Shown one piece after another: positions 56,416 through 64,000 of a DNA stretch of 64,000 nucleotides. The stretch's first letter is position 1; the number at the start of each line of letters is the position of its first letter. This DNA is from Leptospira perdikensis. Its GTDB lineage: Bacteria; Spirochaetota; Leptospiria; Leptospirales; Leptospiraceae. The stretch is taken from NCBI RefSeq assembly GCF_004769575.1, contig NZ_RQGA01000003.1:1054001-1118000 (forward strand), written 5' to 3'. Below the pieces are notes generated by a model. That model saw only the letters and a list, made by a program, of their open reading frames with translations. It searched no databases and was not told where the DNA came from. Made by a program: the position numbers and the translations under genes.

Positions 56416-57561
56416 ATGAATTTTATAGCACAAGTCGTTTGGATTTTTCCAAAATTTGAGATGATCTACCTCTTTTACATCTTTCTTATGGGAGTTGCTG
56501 CCTTTATTTACGTGAAGGCGATGAATTATTTACAAAACAAACAAACAAGCGTAGTCAATCATTGGGTTGAGTTCCAAAGATATGCCGCCGCTAGGAAATG
56601 TAACCAACTCGAACTCAACATTCTGCATTCTTTTTATGACCATTTGAATGAAGACGAACGTGAAATTTATCTTCTGCCTGAAAACCGGAACAAACTTAAA
56701 AACGCTTTGTATCGGTATTTTTTAAAATCCAACACCAATACAACGGAAAAGGAAGTCGATCTTTTTGATAAACTTTTTCGATCAGGGGTGGAGTTCAAAA
56801 AAGAAATTCTTTCTCTCAATGATCTCTCTGTGGGGGAGGTTGCAGCCCTCGAAGCCGATGGGCGAGAGGAGTTAACCTATGTGATGCAAAAAACGGCAGA
56901 TGAACTTCTTTTGTCAATCAAAGGTCTTTCGAAGGATTTATTGGTTCCAGGTAAGGAAGCAAAATTGTATGTGTTTCGACCAAGTAGCGGTGGTTATCTG
57001 CTGGAAGGAACGGTAATTAGAACTAATGAAAGTGGTGCCATTTTTCATTTTAATGGAAAAATTGAAAGGAAAGGGGAATCCCATTTAATGCTTATGGAAA
57101 AAGTATCTCTTACGGTTTCCCCTTGGCCACCACCAGATGAAAAAAAACAGGTATTAGAACTCGATAAAAACAAACTTCTTCTCACAGAAGAAAATATCGA
57201 TAAACAATTGGAAGTTTTGAAACGTATTGCCAAAGATCAAAAAGAGAACAATCAGAAACGATTTGAAATGAAAGAAACTCCAACAGTGTTTATTACTATG
57301 TCAGAACGTTTGTCTGATCGTGGAGTATTGTTTACCTTCCCTTCTGGAATATCGCCTGAAATTTGGAAACTTCAAGATCTTTGGGAAGTGAGTTTTAGTT
57401 TAGAAAATGGACCAACGTTTAATATCCGTGCCAAAATGATGCCCACCAAACAAAAGTCAGATTTGTATTTGCTTCGTTATGTAGATGCGGACGAAACAGT
57501 GCGGAAAACTTTGTATGAAGAAATCCGCAAACGTGGTGGTGTCAGGGAAGTTCTGACTTAA
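56416..57561 (+). CDS. Membrane-anchored protein of unknown function, possibly PilZ/YcgR-like
   Basis: The 381-residue protein has one N-terminal transmembrane helix (MIYLFYIFLMGVAAFIYVKA), a helical cytoplasmic segment (~45-130) and two beta-rich halves (SLNDLSVGEVAALEADGREE, GKEAKLYVFRPSSGGYLLEG, RGVLFTFPSGISPEIWKLQD). The pattern recalls two-domain YcgR-like flagellar brake proteins, but I see no RxxxR ... DxSxxG motif of c-di-GMP-binding PilZ, so the call is weak. It is divergent from murA and convergent with the GH3 gene (6-bp gap). Confidence 0.55.
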   Translation: MNFIAQVVWIFPKFEMIYLFYIFLMGVAAFIYVKAMNYLQNKQTSVVNHWVEFQRYAAARKCNQLELNILHSFYDHLNEDEREIYLLPENRNKLKNALYRYFLKSNTNTTEKEVDLFDKLFRSGVEFKKEILSLNDLSVGEVAALEADGREELTYVMQKTADELLLSIKGLSKDLLVPGKEAKLYVFRPSSGGYLLEGTVIRTNESGAIFHFNGKIERKGESHLMLMEKVSLTVSPWPPPDEKKQVLELDKNKLLLTEENIDKQLEVLKRIAKDQKENNQKRFEMKETPTVFITMSERLSDRGVLFTFPSGISPEIWKLQDLWEVSFSLENGPTFNIRAKMMPTKQKSDLYLLRYVDADETVRKTLYEEIRKRGGVREVLT

Positions 57562-57567
57562 AAAAAA

Positions 57568-59334
57568 TTACAATCTTTCCGGGAAGGCACCTTTGGAAGG
57601 TGTCTTCGATCCTTTCTGTAATAAAATCAAATCCACTTTGGGAATTTCTTTTCCTGAAGTGAGTTTCTCGCCGAATGCTTCCCAAGATCCTTGGGTTAAA
57701 GAAAAAGATAACAAATACTGTAAGTTAGGAAGTTCAGGAAGTTTGATGAAAGGAGTTCCACCATGTAAGATGATGAACTTTTTTGTAGGATGTTTTTTGG
57801 CGAGGGCGGCAACGGATAGAACTTCTGGTTCCGAAGTGGAATCAAAAAGATAAGTTGTGACGGTTTTATCTTTGGATCGCGATGGGAAGTTTTTGAAAGG
57901 GACAGAATTTATTTTTTTTGTCCCAAGGGTTTCTTTTAAGCGATTGTTTTTCACAAAGGATAAAGTTCCTTCTGAAAGAATTCCGGAAGTTACGAATGAT
58001 TTTGGATAGGCGCGGATGGAATCTTCGTTGATTTCTTTTACAAAGTTTTTGGATTCAGATAGTTTTGTATATCTTTGGTTTCTTTCCAAATTCCAATTGG
58101 CCAAATATTCTTTTTGTTTTGGGTTTTCATCGTAAACTTTAGGAAGAATGGAATTTTCATCATATAGACCTAGTTCCAATTTTTTGCGGATTTGTTTTTG
58201 TACAGCTTCTTTGAGTTTGTCATGTTCCTTTCCCTCTTTGTCTACATAACGAAACTCGCCATTTTTATAGGCATCACTGAGTTGTGCTTTGAACTTCCTT
58301 GCTGTTTCACCCCAACTAGTCAGAAGAACTATATTGGCACCGGCAAGGATTGTTAATACTCCTGGTCTGTCCTTTTCATAATTTTTAGAGATAGCATGCA
58401 TCTCCATCGCATCTGTGATGATGATCCCATCAAAATTTAGATTCTTTCGTAAAACGTCCGTTAGTATTGTTTTAGAAAGTGTGGCTGGAAACTGAGGGTC
58501 AATTTTAGGATACATGATATGAGCAGACATCACTGCTTCTGCCCCACCAGTGATAGACCTTTTGAAAGGAACTAGTTCCAGTTGTTCTAACTCTTCCAAA
58601 CTTTTATTTATGATTGGAAGCCCTAAGTGGCTATCGACGGTCGTGTCTCCATGCCCCGGAAAGTGTTTGATGACAGGAAGGCATCCCCCGGCCCGAGCAC
58701 CTCTTTCATAGGCTACTGCTACATCGGAAACTCGTTTGGAATCAGAACCAAACGAACGTGTGTTGATCACTGGGTTTAAAGGATTGTTGTTGATGTCAAG
58801 AACGGGTGCAAAAAGAAAATTGAGTCCGAGGTTACGAAGTTCATAGGATGTGACGAATCCAACAGTTTCTCCCCATTCGGTATTTCCTGTCTGGCCCACG
58901 GCCATAGCTCCCGGGTAGTGTGTGATCCCGTCTTGGACTCGAAAGACTCGACCGCCTTCTTGGTCTGTGGAAATGAGAAAGGGGGAAAGTCCTTTGTCTT
59001 TGGCGGCAGATTGTAAATTGTTTGTGAGTGAGAGGATTTCTTCCTTTTTACCTAAGTTCTTACCGAAGAGAATGATCCCTCCTGGTTGGGTTGCAGCGAT
59101 CTCTTCTAAAGCGACTGCATCCACTATCTTTTGGGGAATGGCAATGTGGATGGTCTGGCCCACAAGTTCTGCTTCTGTCATTGCGTTGGTGATGGCCCAT
59201 GCTTTTTCTTCCAACCAAACCTTTCGTTCGTTGGCGGCAAGTTCCGTTAAATAGAATCCAAAACAATAGGAAGAGCCAAAAAATCCGAAAAGGAGGAAAA
59301 GGGAAAACGATGTGCGAAGAAGAACTTGGTTCAT
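57568..59334 (-). CDS. Exported glycoside hydrolase family 3 protein (beta-N-acetylhexosaminidase-like)
   Basis: 588 residues. After a signal peptide (TSFSLFLLFGFFGSSYCFG) the GH3 domain carries FLISTDQEGGRVFRV, NLGLNFLFAPVLDINNNP, the NagZ-type loop VIKHFPGHGDTTVDSHLGLP (His and Asp of the catalytic dyad) and the nucleophile in IIITDAMEMHAI. The last ~150 residues form an extra domain not found in short NagZ proteins. It probably removes N-acetylhexosamine from peptidoglycan or other glycans in the periplasm. It is divergent from the DUF3095 gene. Confidence 0.9.
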   Translation of the reverse strand: MNQVLLRTSFSLFLLFGFFGSSYCFGFYLTELAANERKVWLEEKAWAITNAMTEAELVGQTIHIAIPQKIVDAVALEEIAATQPGGIILFGKNLGKKEEILSLTNNLQSAAKDKGLSPFLISTDQEGGRVFRVQDGITHYPGAMAVGQTGNTEWGETVGFVTSYELRNLGLNFLFAPVLDINNNPLNPVINTRSFGSDSKRVSDVAVAYERGARAGGCLPVIKHFPGHGDTTVDSHLGLPIINKSLEELEQLELVPFKRSITGGAEAVMSAHIMYPKIDPQFPATLSKTILTDVLRKNLNFDGIIITDAMEMHAISKNYEKDRPGVLTILAGANIVLLTSWGETARKFKAQLSDAYKNGEFRYVDKEGKEHDKLKEAVQKQIRKKLELGLYDENSILPKVYDENPKQKEYLANWNLERNQRYTKLSESKNFVKEINEDSIRAYPKSFVTSGILSEGTLSFVKNNRLKETLGTKKINSVPFKNFPSRSKDKTVTTYLFDSTSEPEVLSVAALAKKHPTKKFIILHGGTPFIKLPELPNLQYLLSFSLTQGSWEAFGEKLTSGKEIPKVDLILLQKGSKTPSKGAFPERL

Positions 59335-59424
59335 AAGGTATGATAGTACGATTTACAGACGGCTTTTCCGAGACAACTAAGAAAAATATCTGCTTTGTCT
59401 ACGAAATCCATCGTCTGACTCTCT

Positions 59425-60597
59425 GTGGATGATTTTTATAAAAACCTAAAACCAAGTCCCGATTTTAAAAATCTCTTTGAAGGTAGTATGCCCACAAAAG
59501 TTCCCGATGATTGGTTCATTCTCATTACGGACATTGTTGGATCCACAAAGGCCATAGAAGAAGGTCGTTATAAAGATGTGAACACGGCTGGAGGACTTAC
59601 CGCCATCGCAGTGGCCAATGTCTATGGACATATGGACTTTCCATTTGTATTTGGTGGTGATGGAGTTACTTTTTTACTACCTATCAATTTATTATTTCCG
59701 ATTCGTTCTGCTATCGCGGATACCATTTCTCAAGTGCAGTCCGCTTTTGGATTGGAAATGAGGGCGGGGATCGTGCCGGTTCAGGAATTGTATCGAGCAG
59801 GTGCGGAATTATTTCTCAGTAAATTCCGAGCTTCTGATCACTATGTCCAGTGTTCGTTGTTTGGTGATGCATTACCTCTCGCAGAAAAGTGGATCAAAGA
59901 AGGAAAGGATGAGTCTTATTTAGTTCGCGAAAATGAAAAAATAATCCCTGCTGATTTTACGGGATTTACTTGTCGTTGGAAAGACATTCCAAGCGAACGA
60001 GGGGAGATTGTTTCTCTCATAGTCAAACCCATTCATAAAGATTTTGAAGTTTGTAAAAAAACAGTCACTCGTGTTCTGAATTTCATTCGTTCGGAATATG
60101 GGGAAGAAGGAGATTACCATCCTCTTCGAGTGAAACAAATAGAATTAGATTCGGGTCCATATTTACGAAATGAAGCTCTCGCTCGTGTGGGCAAAGCCAG
60201 TGGACTGAAGTTCTATTTAACTCTAACACAGATTTGGTTGGAAAGAACGGTTGTAGCACTCACCATGCGGTTCGGAATTCCTCTTCGTTCGGGGCATTAT
60301 TCGTTGGACAAATTAAAGGACTATCAGGTTCTTTCTGCTGATTTTCGTAAGTATGATGGAACTTTAAAAATGGTCATTGATGGATCTCACGAACATAGGG
60401 AAGCCCTTGTTTCTTTTTTAAAACAATTGGAATCCGAAGGACTTCTCTGTTATGGGATATTTGTTTCGAACCGGTCGTTAATGACTTGTGTGCTGAAAGT
60501 AGCTTCCTCTGAGGAAGTTCACTTTGTGGATGGAGCTGATGGCGGTTTTACAATGGCCGCCAAAGCTCTGAAAGAAAAGTTAAAGGTGCTGCAGTGA
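59425..60597 (+). CDS. DUF3095 protein, adenylate-cyclase-like
   Basis: The 390-residue cytoplasmic protein starts at a GTG. The N-terminal half has the class III cyclase pattern: DDWFILITDIVGSTKAIEEG with the metal Asp, then FPFVFGGDGVTFLLP with a second acidic site, as in DUF3095. The C-terminal half (LTMRFGIPLRSGHYSLDKLK, YGIFVSNRSLMTCVLKV) is of unknown fold. Cyclase activity is not proven for the family, and the full set of substrate residues is not apparent. It has a weak SD. Confidence 0.8.
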   Translation: MDDFYKNLKPSPDFKNLFEGSMPTKVPDDWFILITDIVGSTKAIEEGRYKDVNTAGGLTAIAVANVYGHMDFPFVFGGDGVTFLLPINLLFPIRSAIADTISQVQSAFGLEMRAGIVPVQELYRAGAELFLSKFRASDHYVQCSLFGDALPLAEKWIKEGKDESYLVRENEKIIPADFTGFTCRWKDIPSERGEIVSLIVKPIHKDFEVCKKTVTRVLNFIRSEYGEEGDYHPLRVKQIELDSGPYLRNEALARVGKASGLKFYLTLTQIWLERTVVALTMRFGIPLRSGHYSLDKLKDYQVLSADFRKYDGTLKMVIDGSHEHREALVSFLKQLESEGLLCYGIFVSNRSLMTCVLKVASSEEVHFVDGADGGFTMAAKALKEKLKVLQ

Positions 60598-60605
60598 GGG
60601 TTAGT

Positions 60606-63368
60606 TTATTGTTCTACGCAGATCAGTTTTTTCTGCAAATCACATCTTCTTTCCGCACTCGTAACGGATCCTGCCCCGTTACGAACCCAGATCTCTCCGT
60701 AGAAAAAAGTTGAAGCATTTGTAGTACAAGTTTCATAATTAAACCCATGGCAATTGTGTCGGTAAACAAGGGACGCATCGTTACAAGCCGCGGAGTTTGG
60801 GGTTGATGCTTGCGTTGCGGGAGTCAGGGTATTGGTCATTCCTGTCCAAAACTCATCGGCTGCAGTCGTCGAAAAATCACGAGACATTGTCGTTGGGCTA
60901 AACGATGCTGAACCGTTAGTAATAAAGAGCCTTGTGTGTTCATCACTACAAACACTATATCCTGAACCTGTACAACGAAAATAATGATAGTTAGATGAAA
61001 GTACCCAATTGACTCCACCAGGAACCCGGTGATTAGCAATGGAAGTGTCGCCAACACTATTACTGATAATCAAAGCTTTATAAGTTCCAGAAACACCAGC
61101 CGGTTTGTTGTTATTGCAGGTAAGGTCAGCTCCAAAAACACCGTCGGTTCCCATTTCGCCCTTATAAGTTCCCGCTGTAGTAAATATTTTCTTTCCTGTT
61201 GGCTCATCGTCTTCATTGGTAATCGAATGGTCAGCAGGATTTGTTGCGACTGAATAGTTGGTATCCGTGTTGGCAACCATTGCAAAACGAATGTCAAAGG
61301 ATTGGTTCCCATCGGCATAGGAGTCATCTAGACCACTTACAGTGAATGATTGTTTGTTTGCCGAGTTGGCACAACCTGCATCTGAAGCATTCGCTGGCTC
61401 TACTTCACTGCCAATAGGAAATGTGATCGGAGATGTTGTGATGGTTCCGCACTCTCCATACGCTGCTTCTCCTGACGTATATGTTTTACAGCTAATATTT
61501 AATACAACTGGTTGGCTCGGGTTATTTCCTCCCAAACAAACATGAACCGTTGCAACATTGGCTGTACCTTCTCTGGGGGAACCAGTGTGGGTTACATAGA
61601 AAGCTTTTTCGTCATCTGTCGTTGCTGCATAAATATCACTAGGGTTGTAAACTAAACCACCCGTAGAAGTTGCCGTCGTGACCAACCAGTTTTGCGTAAG
61701 GTCAACCAAAGCATCATCCACATGGGTTAACGCAATTCTGTTTGTGGCACCGGTCTCCATAGCATTAAAATTACTGGAATCGATGGTTACATTGGTAGGA
61801 ACTGTTCCTTCTGTTAGGTCGTCAGAAGTAAGGCCAACTGTAACGGGGGATGCAGGAGAGGTTTGTGTAATAAGCCAAATTTGTGTAGAGCCTCCTTCTT
61901 GTGCACTGAGTCGGCTACTATTTGTTCCGAAAGGAGAGCCCGAATAGTTACAAGGTTGGATGAGTCGTCCTCCATCATTGTCACAAGAACGAATGGAAAA
62001 ATTCGGTTTGTAGACCGTTGTGCTATAAGTTGAGTCCGAAGAACTGACTGTAAAGGAAACAGTGTAGTCCTGGTTTCCCGAATTTGCTGAATCTGTATTA
62101 CCGATTGCACGAAAGGTCTGGTAGGCATTCCAATCGGTCGGTGTGAATACCAACGAAGGAGTTTGGATTGTGCATTTAGTTCCACAATTGGATGTAAAAT
62201 TCAGTGTTACATTGTTTGTTGGTTTAGAACGCAATCGAATTTGAAAGTTCGCATACTTATCTCCAAACTGATTGTTTTCATCAGTTGCAAATCCAGTAAT
62301 CGTTGCAATACTCGAACTTGCAGAAGAGATCGTGGAACCACCGCTAAATTTAAGGACAGTAAATCCAGGTACACTTTGATCTAGGTTGTAAACCACTACG
62401 TTTCTCGGTTTGATTCCATTGTATTCAGAATCAGTGCTTGTCGTTTTTCCCAGTTCTATTGTATACGATTTTAATCCATCAAGTTCTAAATCATCAACGG
62501 AAGATACAGTGACAACTTGATCAACACTATAGTTTGCATTTGTGAAAGTGAGTGTTTTGGGATTGGCTACTCCTTCTCTATTGCCGACATTCACTGCATC
62601 ATAAACATCGTTAATTGGAATTGTAACATTTGCAGTCGGCTGAGTTCTGAGCCTCACTTTGAAAGTTCCGTTAGTGGTTGTAGCAGAAGGCCCGGGTTCT
62701 TCCATCACTCGAATATTGGATACTCTGACGCCAGGCGCTTCATCATCTTCTAAAGAAACAGAAATATCACAGGCATCTTTTCCCGAATATGTTCCAGATG
62801 TTACGTTGCCGCTTCCATCTTTCTGAACCATTGTTCCTAAAGCAACGGTCATCGGATCTACAACTGGGTTTCTGAGAGCATCATCAACTCTGGTAAATCG
62901 AAAACACTGTCTTGCTGCCAATCCGTTTCCAGTGAAAGTGAGTTTTGACGGTAGGGCCAAAGGTCCAGGCACTGATTGGGTCGAAGTAATCCGTGAACCA
63001 TAGTTAGATGATAGAGATACTGGAATTTCCACTGACCCTGAAAATGGGGAACTGGGATAGATACAAGTTTCGAAGCTACTGTATCCAAAGTCGGTGTCAG
63101 TTGGTGCAGGAGTAATTCCTGAATCTTCCGTTGTACTAAATGATGCTGATACATTTCCGTCTTCCACAAGCGAGACAGATTTGGTAGTGATCGTCACATC
63201 CGTTGAACAAGCGACTGTGGCTTCATTGCCAAACAACTTGTCGAATCGTTCACTGAATCCAAATAGGAAGGTATCACCCGCAGAAACCTGCCCACTACAA
63301 TTTTGAAATGAAAATAAGGACAAAAAGAGGACTAGGAGGGAGGGGCGAATGTATTGGTAAAAGTTCAT
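60606..63368 (-). CDS. Large lipoprotein with Calx-beta-like repeats and C-terminal DUF1554 domain
   Basis: 920 residues. The lipobox SFQNC puts the lipidated Cys at residue 24. The long middle contains repeated ~100-residue beta-sandwich units with Calx-beta-like strand patterns (TFKVRLRTQPTANVTIPI, LTFTNANYSVDQVVTVSSVDD, FTPTDWNAYQTFRAIGN, TVSGLDDSYADGNQSFDI). The final ~190 residues (from KIFTTAGTYKGEMG, with DLTCNNNKPAGVSGTYKALI, NHRVPGGVNWVLSSNYHYFR and ERRCDLQKKLICVEQ) match DUF1554, a Cys-rich C-type-lectin-like domain common in Leptospira. It is probably surface exposed. Confidence 0.87.
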   Translation of the reverse strand: MNFYQYIRPSLLVLFLSLFSFQNCSGQVSAGDTFLFGFSERFDKLFGNEATVACSTDVTITTKSVSLVEDGNVSASFSTTEDSGITPAPTDTDFGYSSFETCIYPSSPFSGSVEIPVSLSSNYGSRITSTQSVPGPLALPSKLTFTGNGLAARQCFRFTRVDDALRNPVVDPMTVALGTMVQKDGSGNVTSGTYSGKDACDISVSLEDDEAPGVRVSNIRVMEEPGPSATTTNGTFKVRLRTQPTANVTIPINDVYDAVNVGNREGVANPKTLTFTNANYSVDQVVTVSSVDDLELDGLKSYTIELGKTTSTDSEYNGIKPRNVVVYNLDQSVPGFTVLKFSGGSTISSASSSIATITGFATDENNQFGDKYANFQIRLRSKPTNNVTLNFTSNCGTKCTIQTPSLVFTPTDWNAYQTFRAIGNTDSANSGNQDYTVSFTVSSSDSTYSTTVYKPNFSIRSCDNDGGRLIQPCNYSGSPFGTNSSRLSAQEGGSTQIWLITQTSPASPVTVGLTSDDLTEGTVPTNVTIDSSNFNAMETGATNRIALTHVDDALVDLTQNWLVTTATSTGGLVYNPSDIYAATTDDEKAFYVTHTGSPREGTANVATVHVCLGGNNPSQPVVLNISCKTYTSGEAAYGECGTITTSPITFPIGSEVEPANASDAGCANSANKQSFTVSGLDDSYADGNQSFDIRFAMVANTDTNYSVATNPADHSITNEDDEPTGKKIFTTAGTYKGEMGTDGVFGADLTCNNNKPAGVSGTYKALIISNSVGDTSIANHRVPGGVNWVLSSNYHYFRCTGSGYSVCSDEHTRLFITNGSASFSPTTMSRDFSTTAADEFWTGMTNTLTPATQASTPNSAACNDASLVYRHNCHGFNYETCTTNASTFFYGEIWVRNGAGSVTSAERRCDLQKKLICVEQ

Positions 63369-63668
63369 AAATAATTTCCAGTCACGAGTCTTAAAACTAG
63401 TCCAAATCTTTCATTTTATCCACTGGGAGCAACGAAAATCCGTTTCGAATGTAAATTTGAATGATCTATAGACAATTGTTAGTTGGTGAACGTAAAGTAA
63501 ACAATTTGTAGCGAAATCCCAGAAGTTATTTTAGTGGGAAGTCCTAATCTGTATGGCAACTTTATGTTATATAATCTGAACCAATATTACAAATGGTGTT
63601 AATTTTAGATTAGAGAATTTATCAATTGATTTCAGCGGTTGCTTCTCAATATAAGGACTGTTGGCTTT
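63369..63668. other. 300-bp gene-free region between two lipoprotein genes
   Basis: Promoters for the divergent lipoprotein genes must lie here, but I see no long inverted repeat. TTGATT (63626-63631) and TATAAG (63650-63655), 18 nt apart, form a possible plus-strand promoter, but predicted initiation would be only ~7 nt before the ATG at 63669. Confidence 0.4.
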
Positions 63669-64000
63669 ATGCGTAAAAGAATATACTTATCAATCCCAAT
63701 CCATTCCACCTTCCTTTTGTTATTTGTTATCAATTGCAATAGTATTGTAAAACAAGAATGGAAGGATTCAGTTGCTTTTCAAAAATTTTGCGGATGTGTC
63801 ACTCCAAAAGAGGAGAAATCCGGCGACTATTTGGGGAGTTTACCCGAAGGTTCTTTGGACCAACTGGGAACTTCAGACTACTTAGAAAAATTATATAAAG
63901 GACTTCGAAACGATTTCGAACATACAGGAACCCCCTTTGAAGAAGTAGGAGGAAGTCTTGTGGGAAAAGGAGTCGAACTCAAAAGAATCGAAGATGATGA
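63669..64000 (+). CDS. Lipoprotein of unknown function (3' end outside window)
   Basis: The first 110 codons are visible before the right edge. The leader IHSTFLLLFVINCNS has a lipobox (VINC) with the Cys near residue 22. The mature part has CGCVTPKEEKSG and helical, charged segments (YLEKLYKGLRNDFEH), ending KGVELKRIEDD at the edge. The segment could lead into an OmpA-like domain, but nothing seen proves it. No other domain is recognised. Confidence 0.65.
   Translation, partial: MRKRIYLSIPIHSTFLLLFVINCNSIVKQEWKDSVAFQKFCGCVTPKEEKSGDYLGSLPEGSLDQLGTSDYLEKLYKGLRNDFEHTGTPFEEVGGSLVGKGVELKRIEDD

Noticed and set aside
55982..56419. 145-codon frame antisense to the start of murA
   Set aside because: It lies fully opposite a certain gene, has no SD or domain, and its composition is that of a shadow frame.
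57562..57605. Intrinsic terminator between the convergent 381-residue and GH3 genes
   Set aside because: A T-run exists on the minus strand, but the nearest stems are short, interrupted and inside coding sequence.
63626..63668. Promoter TTGATT-N18-TATAAG for the last gene
   Set aside because: Spacing puts RNA start almost at the ATG with no room for an SD; kept only as a note in the gene-free region.

Overview
The window reads as a chromosomal segment of a spirochaete, almost certainly the genus Leptospira. It is AT-rich, with many TTG/GTG starts and several loose spirochaetal lipoboxes. It carries LPS genes (lpxK), spirochaetal flagellar genes (a FlbB-like collar protein beside fliJ, plus fliI, flhF, flhG and a WhiG/FliA sigma factor), a MurA with Asp in place of the catalytic Cys, and a large DUF1554 lipoprotein of a type expanded in Leptospira. 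Species cannot be fixed from the sequence; a saprophytic lineage is only a guess. I saw no rRNA, tRNA, CRISPR array, insertion sequence or prophage. Gene density is high, with many 1-8 nt overlaps.

Layout. 1-9.2 kb: the 3' part of a large TPR/CHAT-like gene, a secreted metallopeptidase lipoprotein, an HtrA-like protease, then an aminotransferase-murI-purM run. 9.2-18.9 kb: a minus-strand chemotaxis/signalling operon (mcp, cheW, cheA, cheB, a degenerate kinase, two CheY-like regulators, a multi-PAS membrane kinase) behind a clear sigma70-type promoter. 19-30.5 kb: predicted outer-membrane proteins, another metallopeptidase, a membrane SpoIIE-type phosphatase, enoyl-CoA hydratase, a DUF192 protein, glycogen phosphorylase, a response regulator and a HEAT-repeat protein. 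30.6-38.7 kb: a small orphan protein, a Wzm/Wzt-type polysaccharide exporter with UDP-glucose dehydrogenase, a thioredoxin-TPR protein, hisE, lpxK and the tRNA-wobble genes mnmD and mnmC(FAD) as two separate genes.

39-52.8 kb is mainly flagellar: flhF, flhG, a small membrane protein, sigma factor, FapA-like protein, a small orphan protein, a DUF6115/SwrB-like protein, a RemA-like protein and gmk on the plus strand; flbB, fliJ and fliI on the minus strand. A 1048-residue receptor kinase-receiver-PP2C phosphatase gene sits on the opposite strand between fliJ and fliI. 53-64 kb: lipoproteins, a small zinc-finger-like protein, a ferredoxin, murA, a membrane protein, a GH3 enzyme, a DUF3095 cyclase-like protein, the DUF1554 lipoprotein and a lipoprotein gene cut by the right edge.

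The most unusual signals are: four evenly spaced EFGLF motifs in the CheA linker; a C-rich sequence shared by the regions upstream of flhF and fliI, the latter containing a consensus G-quadruplex motif; the sensor/phosphatase gene that splits the fliI-fliJ pair; a CHAT-like domain lacking its His; and several inverted repeats at promoters or leaders. All assignments come from reading motifs by eye; no database search was run.
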